Below are positions 13,466-17,615 of a DNA stretch of 17,615 bases, piece by piece. The notes under the pieces were generated by a model. The model was not told the origin of the DNA. It saw nothing but the letters and a program-made list of their open reading frames with translations, and did no database searches. This DNA comes from GCA-002688135 sp964536565. Its GTDB lineage: Bacteria; Patescibacteriota; Patescibacteriia; Magasanikbacterales; GCA-002688135. Numbering within the stretch: position 1 is the first letter of the stretch; each line of letters begins with the position of its first letter. The stretch covers positions 1 through 17,615 of the forward strand of contig CAZHXK010000025.1 of the NCBI GenBank assembly GCA_964536565.1, given 5' to 3'. The position numbers and the translations under genes are program-made.

Positions 13466-13759
13466 ATGAAATTTCGTGTTTTGGTTTTTGCGTTGATGTT
13501 GGTATTCGTAAGTGGGTGCTGCAAGAATGGTTCTTCTGACCACTGTGAGTGCATGCAAGGTAAGCTTGCGAGTGTTGCGTTTGTTGGTGAGGGTGACTCG
13601 ACTGTGCTTCGTTTCGAAGATGGGCGTGTGGAGTCATTTTTCCGTCATTCTCGTCATCGGTTTCATGAAGGCAAGCACAATCGTGTATGCTACGATGGAC
13701 GACTAGGATCTCTTCGTAACGAGATCGTGTATGTGAGTGTAGTAGAGGAAGAAGAATAG
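13466..13759 (+). CDS. Small lipoprotein, second of a paralogous pair
   Basis: 97 residues. The signal peptide MKFRVLVFALMLVFVSGC ends in a canonical lipobox VSGC with lipidated Cys18, followed by further cysteines (C19, C27, C29, C75). The shared core reads STVLRFEDGRVESFFRH...RFHEGKHNRVCYDG (45-78), paralogous to residues 51-84 of the upstream protein. The histidine/arginine-rich stretch RHSRHRFHEGKH sets it apart from its sister. SD AAGGAG (13453-13458) stands 7 nt before the ATG. The gap to the upstream stop codon is 51 bp without a terminator, so the two genes are probably co-transcribed. It ends in an acidic EEEE. Function unknown. Confidence 0.82.
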   Translation: MKFRVLVFALMLVFVSGCCKNGSSDHCECMQGKLASVAFVGEGDSTVLRFEDGRVESFFRHSRHRFHEGKHNRVCYDGRLGSLRNEIVYVSVVEEEE

Positions 13760-13766
13760 TCACTGT

Positions 13767-13790
13767 AATCGTCCGATAGGGCGGTTTTTT
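13767..13790 (+). terminator. Rho-independent terminator of the lipoprotein pair
   Basis: AATCGTCC, loop GATA, GGGCGGTT (with G-U pairs), then a run of T to 13790. Confidence 0.85.
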
Positions 13791-13792
13791 AT

Positions 13793-13821
13793 TTGTGTGG
13801 ATAGTTTTTTTAAGCTATACT
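13793..13821 (+). promoter_or_regulatory. Probable promoter of the hsp20 operon
   Basis: TTGTGT (13793-13798), 17 bp, TATACT (13816-13821). It predicts a leader of about 65 nt before ATG 13894. The -35 matches only partly. Confidence 0.55.
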
Positions 13822-13865
13822 TTAATTAAGTCGATGCTTAAACATTGGCAAAGTTTTGTGATAAG

Positions 13866-13900
13866 GATCCTGTTTACATGGATCATTCGAGGTATGCCTC
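13866..13900 (+). promoter_or_regulatory. Leader hairpins that could hide the hsp20 start codon
   Basis: GAGG (13889-13892) is the only SD-like sequence and pairs perfectly with CCTC (13897-13900) in codons 2-3, leaving TATG with the start codon in the loop. Just upstream, GATCC (13866-13870) pairs with GGATC (13880-13884). This layout is what a simple RNA thermometer would look like, in front of a heat-shock gene. The four-pair stem is short, so function is inference. Confidence 0.35.
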
Positions 13901-14412
13901 CAAAAAAGAAATCAACACCAAAGTCAAAAAAGCCAGCAGCAAAAAAAGTGGTTAAGAAGAAAGTAGTGAAACCACGCGCAAAAAAACGTCCGACATCTGC
14001 CGAAGGTAAGAATGTGTTGGATAGGATTTTAGGAAACTCCGCAGGTGAGCATAATTTCTTTGCAGAGCCGCAGGTGCATTTTGAGGGACAGCTTGCGATT
14101 GATATGGGAGAGACGAAAGATGATTTAGTCATTGTGTCTACAATTGCTGGTGCATCACCAGAAGATATTTCAATTAATATTGATGGGGATACGCTTACTA
14201 TACGTGGTCAACGCGATAGTACATTTGAGGGGAGTGAGCATGATTATTTTTATAAGGAATGTTATTGGGGATGGTTTTCTCGATCGATTGTGTTGCCAGT
14301 TGATGTGAAAAAAGATGAGGCGCAGGCGGATTTTCATAATGGGCTCTTGACGATTACCGTACCAAAAGCAAAAACAACAAAATCAGTACCTATTCATATT
14401 GTGGAAGAATAA
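13894..14412 (+). CDS. Hsp20/alpha-crystallin small heat-shock protein with lysine-rich N-terminal tail
   Basis: ATP-independent chaperone that holds unfolding proteins. From ATG 13894 it has 172 residues. The alpha-crystallin domain (about 67-158) shows LVIVSTIAGASPEDISINID, LTIRGQR and the signature ADFHNGLLTITVPK; the C-terminal PIHI fits the IxI motif that joins oligomers. Before it, residues 1-32 hold 14 Lys and 2 Arg (MPPKKKSTPKSKKPAAKK...), a histone-H1-like basic tail unusual for this family. The frame extends upstream to GTG 13795, but that codon lies within the promoter, and MPPKKK is the natural start. The SD-like GAGG is only 1 nt from the ATG and may be sequestered in a hairpin. 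It is first of an operon with the genes at 14417 and 14645. Confidence 0.93.
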   Translation: MPPKKKSTPKSKKPAAKKVVKKKVVKPRAKKRPTSAEGKNVLDRILGNSAGEHNFFAEPQVHFEGQLAIDMGETKDDLVIVSTIAGASPEDISINIDGDTLTIRGQRDSTFEGSEHDYFYKECYWGWFSRSIVLPVDVKKDEAQADFHNGLLTITVPKAKTTKSVPIHIVEE

Positions 14413-14416
14413 GTTT

Positions 14417-14626
14417 ATGTCACATAAGTTAACGGTGGATCGGATTGAGGAGGAGTCGGTTGTATGTATGTTTGATGAAGGTCGGTCGATTGATGTGCCT
14501 TTGTTTGCAATGCCAGATGATGTTGGGGAAGGAGATGTGGTGCATATGGTTATTTCAAAAAATGAGCCTCAGACGACGAATCAGAAGACTGAGGCAAAAG
14601 AATTGTTGAATGAATTACTTGCGTAG
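14417..14626 (+). CDS. DUF3006-like small protein
   Basis: 69 residues from ATG 14417. The pattern LTVDRIEEESVVCMFDEGRSIDVPLFAMPDDVGEGDVVHM matches what I know of DUF3006 proteins: a VDRIEgd.AVl segment, a short strand, then VP...LP..v.eGDvv. These are short beta-rich proteins of unknown biochemical role. The C-terminal third (TTNQKTEAKELLNELLA) is polar and helical. An in-frame codon at 14399 lies within the hsp20 end and is not preferred. The start is 4 nt after the hsp20 stop codon, so translation is probably coupled; a clear SD is absent. It ends in TAG 18 nt before the VanW gene. Confidence 0.75.
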   Translation: MSHKLTVDRIEEESVVCMFDEGRSIDVPLFAMPDDVGEGDVVHMVISKNEPQTTNQKTEAKELLNELLA

Positions 14627-14644
14627 TATATGTAGTGAGGTCGT

Positions 14645-16522
14645 ATGAGGGAGATGGTGCAAACCAGAACGTTTATTATTACAACCAGCATTGTTGTTGG
14701 TGTTGTTCTCGTTGTTGGTGGTGTGTGGGGTTCCTTGTATGCAGTAGAAGCGCGGATGGGGGAGACGATTGTTCCTGGCGTTACTGTTGGGTCTGTTCCT
14801 GTTGGAGGCCTGACGAAGGTTGAGGCTCAGCTTGCCGTTGCGTCAGGCGTAGAGGCATTTGAAAGTGTTGGGGTACTTTTCACATTAGGTGATGAATCTG
14901 CAGTTATGGTTCCCGAGGTTTTGAGTGAAGCAGGACCATCTGGTTCGTACGTGTTGTATCAGTTTGATGTTGACGGGAGTGTTGCTGATGCGTATGGTCA
15001 AGGACGGCGTGGAAATATATTATCTCGTGCATATAAAAGGTATTCTTTGAAAAAGAGTGATGTTGTTTTGCCTTTGGGAGTCGAGGTTAATCATAAAAAA
15101 GTAACCGAGTTTTTAGAAGAACATTTTGCTGATCAGTCCGTTCCTATAAAAGAAACTGGTTTTGCAGTTTTGTCTGAGAATGGAAAGACAGTTGTGCGAG
15201 TATCTCCGGGAGCTGCGGGTCGTAAGGTGAAATATTTGTCTGCAATTGATGAAGCGACGGAGCACATGCGATTACTTGAAACGAGCTCTGTCGGTCTATC
15301 GACATCGTTGATTGAACCTAAGGTGGCTGAGGAGGATGTGCGTTCTTTAATTCCTGCACTACAAGAATTGTTAGAACATGATGTGCTTACGTTTGAGTGG
15401 GATGAGCAATCATTTTCAGTAACTCGCGCTGTTTTTGAGAAATGGGTGGGGGTTGGTTATGATGATGATGGTGTTTCGGAATTAGTGTTGGATGATGTGC
15501 TCGTGAATGAATATTTAGATACGGTTGCGGTTGATATTGAGGTTGAGGCTCGCGATGCGAAATTTGAGGTTGGAGATCATGGGCGTGTTGGTGTATTTGA
15601 GTCGTCTCGTGATGGATTGGCTATTGATCGTGAGGCTACTTTGAGTGGTCTGAAAGAAGTGTTTATTGAGCAAGGGGTAGTGACTGTTCCGATCGTGGTG
15701 GTTGTGACTGCGCCAGGTGTGGCGACGGGTGATGTGAATGATTTTGGTATTACTGAATTAATTGCCCATGGTACTACGAACTTTGCTGGTTCTCCTTACA
15801 ATCGGCGACAGAATATTGCGAAGGGAATTGCGATGATTGATGGGGCTTTGATTAAACCGGGAGAGGAGTTTTCAGCACTGAATATGTTGGGGGATATTAC
15901 AGAGGAGAATGGATGGGCGGCTGAGTTAGTTATTAAAGGAGATGAAACAAAGCCAGAGGCTGGTGGGGGATTGTGTCAGGTTTCAACGACATTGTTTCGG
16001 GCTACGTTAAATGCTGGATTGCCTGTGACGGCACGACGGAATCATTCATATCGTGTGAGTTATTATGAGCCGCCGGTAGGGAAAGATGCAACGATTTATT
16101 CTCCAGCTCCAGACTATAAATTCAGAAACGATACTGGTCATTATGTGTTAGTGAAGGGTTGGGTTGATGGTGATAATGCACATTTCGAGTTTTGGGGAAC
16201 GAATGATGGGCGTGTTCAGGAACAGACGGATCCGGTTGTATATAATTATGTGCCACCCCCAGAACCAAAGCGTACGAAGACACTTGATTTGCCTCCAGGT
16301 AAGGTGAAATGCACGGAATCTGCTCATGCGGGTGCATCTGCGTATTTTGACTATAAAGTGACGTATGCTGACGGCACGGTGAAGGATGAGCGTTTCTCAT
16401 CGAAGTATCGTCCGTGGGGATCGGTTTGTTTGGTTGGGGCTACTGAAGAAGAGATTGCAGAGGATGAGGCTACTAAATTACTTGAGGCTGAGGCGGCTGC
16501 AATGGCTGGAGAAGGGGGTTGA
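14645..16522 (+). CDS. VanW/YoaR-type membrane-anchored cell-envelope protein
   Basis: 625 residues. An N-terminal membrane anchor (about 9-32, FIITTSIVVGVVLVVGGVW) is followed by IVPGVTVGSVPVGGLTKVEAQ, the usual opening of YoaR-type extracellular regions with PG_binding_4 repeats (about 40-360). The VanW domain spans about 374-520, with TTNFAGSPYNRRQNI, GALIKPGEEFS, GGGLCQVSTTLFRA (Cys444) and RRNHSYRVSYYEPPVGKDATI. After a proline-rich linker comes a G5-like beta segment (about 545-600) with C556 and C595, which could form a disulfide. Such proteins sit outside the membrane and are thought to act on or bind peptidoglycan; biochemical function is not settled. SD TGAGG (14636-14640) supports ATG 14645; ATG 14654 is possible. 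Last gene of the hsp20 operon. Confidence 0.92.
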   Translation: MREMVQTRTFIITTSIVVGVVLVVGGVWGSLYAVEARMGETIVPGVTVGSVPVGGLTKVEAQLAVASGVEAFESVGVLFTLGDESAVMVPEVLSEAGPSGSYVLYQFDVDGSVADAYGQGRRGNILSRAYKRYSLKKSDVVLPLGVEVNHKKVTEFLEEHFADQSVPIKETGFAVLSENGKTVVRVSPGAAGRKVKYLSAIDEATEHMRLLETSSVGLSTSLIEPKVAEEDVRSLIPALQELLEHDVLTFEWDEQSFSVTRAVFEKWVGVGYDDDGVSELVLDDVLVNEYLDTVAVDIEVEARDAKFEVGDHGRVGVFESSRDGLAIDREATLSGLKEVFIEQGVVTVPIVVVVTAPGVATGDVNDFGITELIAHGTTNFAGSPYNRRQNIAKGIAMIDGALIKPGEEFSALNMLGDITEENGWAAELVIKGDETKPEAGGGLCQVSTTLFRATLNAGLPVTARRNHSYRVSYYEPPVGKDATIYSPAPDYKFRNDTGHYVLVKGWVDGDNAHFEFWGTNDGRVQEQTDPVVYNYVPPPEPKRTKTLDLPPGKVKCTESAHAGASAYFDYKVTYADGTVKDERFSSKYRPWGSVCLVGATEEEIAEDEATKLLEAEAAAMAGEGG

Positions 16523-16659
16523 TATTGCACCTACTAGAAATATGGTTTTTCTGTTTGCAAAAGCTTGTGGACAACTTTCGTGTTTTCGTGTTGAAAGATC
16601 TTGATTTTGTTGTTTTTTAAGCAAAAGAGTATGTTTTTTTATTGTAACACTTTGGGGGG

Positions 16660-16688
16660 TTGACAAGGGAAGAATATGTATGTATAGT
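16660..16688 (+). promoter_or_regulatory. Consensus sigma-70 promoter with no gene downstream
   Basis: Perfect TTGACA (16660-16665), exactly 17 bp, TATAGT (16683-16688). No open reading frame follows before the terminator at 16880, so it points to an RNA gene. The stretch 16523-16659 upstream shows only T-rich sequence, a weak CTTTC/GAAAG hairpin and no gene. Confidence 0.8.
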
Positions 16689-16694
16689 TTGTAA

Positions 16695-16904
16695 TTACTG
16701 GGTAGCTCGTTCTACAGAATAAAAAGTAACTCACAGAATGAATACAAAAAGTATTCAATCCAGTGTGTTGCGTCCACGACAAGCATGGGGGTTATCCCGG
16801 CGATTCGCTCTGGCTCCGGCTCGACCGTTTCCCGGTCTAATCTTCTTGGACGCAGCACATTTGATTGAATGTTTGTATTAAAAAACGGCATGAGCCGTTT
16901 TTTT
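16695..16904 (+). ncRNA. Orphan structured small RNA, about 210 nt
   Basis: The RNA is bounded by a consensus promoter and a strong terminator with no ORF or SD between. The central part is a long rod: 16741-16748 pairs with 16872-16879 (8 bp), 16753-16760 with 16863-16870 (8 bp), 16765-16776 with 16847-16858 (12 bp, one G-U). The 70-nt apex includes GACCG/CGGTC (16823-16827/16833-16837) and a C/G-rich core. The 5' arm can instead fold locally: 16739-16745 pairs with 16751-16757 (7 bp, A5 loop), which excludes the outer rod. Near the 5' end GTAG/CTAC (16702-16705/16712-16715) forms a hairpin, and ACAGAAT occurs twice. It is not tmRNA (no tRNA-like end), and I could not find RNase P conserved blocks. 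A 6S-like RNA is possible but unproven. It is convergent with clpP. Confidence 0.65.
16880..16904. terminator. Bidirectional rho-independent terminator
   Basis: AAAAAACGGC, loop ATGA, GCCGTTTTTTT. It ends the orphan RNA on the plus strand and clpP on the minus strand. Confidence 0.92.
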
Positions 16905-16919
16905 GTTTTATGACATTAT

Positions 16920-17504
16920 TTAGTTGATAACCTTATCAATCAATCCGTATTTCATTGCCTGCTTTGCATCCATGAAGTTATCTCGGTCAGTGTCGGCTTC
17001 AATAGTTTTCATTGATTGTCCTGTGTGTTTTGCGAGAATGCCGTTTAAGCCGTCTTTCATCTTGAGGATGCGCTCTGCTCTGATTTTAATGTCTGATGCT
17101 TGCCCTTCCATGCCGCCCAATACTTGATGGATCATGACTTCTGAGTTGGGCAGTGCGTATCGTTTTCCAGCTGCACCTGCCGCGAGTAGTACGGCTCCCA
17201 TGCTTGCTGCCATACCAATACAAATGGTTGATACGTCTGGTTTGATATATTGCATGGTGTCGTAGATGGCGAGGCCTGCGGTAACGGAACCACCTGGTGA
17301 ATTTACATACAGTTTGATTTCTTTTGTTTTATCTTGTGATTCAAGGAAGAGAAGTTGTGCAATGATGGCGTTTGCGACCGTGTCGTCGACACCAGTACCG
17401 AGGAAGATAATGCGATCTTTGAGGAGTCGTGAATAGATATCGTATGCGCGTTCTCCATGTTGTGTTTTCTCAATGACTGTTGGGATGAGAATATTGTTTT
17501 GCAT
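16920..17504 (-). CDS. clpP: ATP-dependent Clp protease proteolytic subunit
   Basis: Serine protease that forms a double-heptamer chamber and degrades proteins fed by Clp ATPases. 194 residues, the standard length without a long propeptide. It begins NNILIPTVIEKTQHGERAYDIYSRLLKDRIIFLG, with NSPGGSVTAGLAIYDTMQ (68-85), nucleophile Ser101 in GMAASMGA, His126 in MIHQVLGG, and the catalytic Asp in DTDRDNF (Asp175 by spacing). The usual HQPLGG reads HQVLGG. No SD is visible. The ATG is only 6 nt after the stop codon of the upstream gene on the same strand, so it is probably the distal gene of an operon. It shares the terminator at 16880-16904 with the orphan RNA. No Clp ATPase gene lies in the window. 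Confidence 0.98.
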   Translation of the reverse strand: MQNNILIPTVIEKTQHGERAYDIYSRLLKDRIIFLGTGVDDTVANAIIAQLLFLESQDKTKEIKLYVNSPGGSVTAGLAIYDTMQYIKPDVSTICIGMAASMGAVLLAAGAAGKRYALPNSEVMIHQVLGGMEGQASDIKIRAERILKMKDGLNGILAKHTGQSMKTIEADTDRDNFMDAKQAMKYGLIDKVIN

Positions 17505-17510
17505 AAATGT

Positions 17511-17615
17511 TCAGTTACTGACTGTGTCTCGCCAGACAAGAAATAATAATGAAAGTAATGCTGGTATAAAGAATGTGTATACAAGGTTAGTGGTGTAGCT
17601 AAGAATAATATAGAT
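17511..17615 (-). CDS. C-terminal end of a membrane protein (partial)
   Basis: The minus-strand frame is open from the window edge and ends in TGA at 17513-17511, giving 34 residues with a hydrophobic helix (LVYTFFIPALLSLLFLVW) and a short polar end (RDTVSN). The stop codon is 6 nt before the clpP ATG, which fits an operon. No family can be assigned from so short a piece; the hydrophobic pattern and tight spacing are the only support. Confidence 0.5.
   Translation of the reverse strand: MYIILSYTTNLVYTFFIPALLSLLFLVWRDTVSN

Noticed and set aside
13795..13893. N-terminal extension of Hsp20 from GTG 13795
   Set aside because: The codons lie in the -35/-10 region and leader; ATG 13894 gives a natural start.
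16565..16574. TTGTGGACAA, one mismatch from a DnaA box
   Set aside because: A single imperfect copy with no cluster, no AT-rich unwinding element and no dnaA or dnaN nearby; not an origin.
1..17615. CRISPR array, transposase, integrase or toxin-antitoxin pair
   Set aside because: No regularly spaced repeats beyond the two-copy 76-bp repeat and the 14-bp tandem, and no ORF with recognisable motifs of these systems.

Overview
The window looks like part of a small-genome bacterium of the Candidate Phyla Radiation (Patescibacteria). The reasons are a set of core genes on short intergenic spacers, a PheS with an inserted CxxC...CxxC cluster, many housekeeping genes with no Shine-Dalgarno (SD) sequence, and several orphan small membrane proteins and lipoproteins. 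The phylum is an inference from gene content; nothing in the window proves it. The standard bacterial code fits: TAA, TAG and TGA all end clearly recognisable genes.

Layout. 1-4552 (+): the C-terminal part of an RseP-type site-2 protease, pheS, a small four-helix DMT/SMR-like membrane protein, and pheT. Each junction in this block carries a different long palindromic element (490-561, 1642-1763, 2114-2201). 4646-4963 (+) is a single-pass membrane protein that shares a bidirectional terminator with an orphan 101-aa gene at 5030-5335 (-). 5452-9003 (+) is dnaE (replicative polymerase with PHP domain). It converges on tsaD (9055-10056, -), the tRNA t6A-modification enzyme.

Accessory stretch, 10.1-13.8 kb: two orphan four-helix membrane proteins (10149-10526, 10633-11028), a third small membrane gene split by an in-frame TAG (11041-11355), a slipin/SPFH protein (11500-12246, -), a 76-bp direct repeat, a small lipoprotein gene also split by an in-frame TAG (12520-12705, -), tRNA-Glu(UUC), a degenerate copy of the tRNA 3' half with a palindromic insert, and two tandem paralogous lipoproteins (13064-13414, 13466-13759). 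The plus-strand genes here have near-perfect TTGACA-N17 promoters, strong SD sequences and rho-independent terminators, unlike the core genes.

Right end: an apparent operon of Hsp20 (with a lysine-rich tail), a DUF3006-like protein and a VanW/YoaR-type cell-envelope protein (13894-16522, +). Then comes a region without a gene holding a consensus promoter, a long structured element and a terminator, which together read as an orphan small RNA (about 16695-16904, +). It converges on clpP (16920-17504, -), itself just downstream of the end of another membrane protein (17511-17615, -).

Together the genes cover translation (PheST, TsaD, tRNA-Glu), replication (DnaE), proteostasis (RseP, Hsp20, ClpP, slipin) and the envelope (VanW, lipoproteins). 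No CRISPR array, transposase, toxin-antitoxin or defence system was recognised. The best candidates for something undescribed are the orphan RNA, the TAG-interrupted small genes, the tRNA remnant with its insert, and the start-codon hairpin of hsp20.
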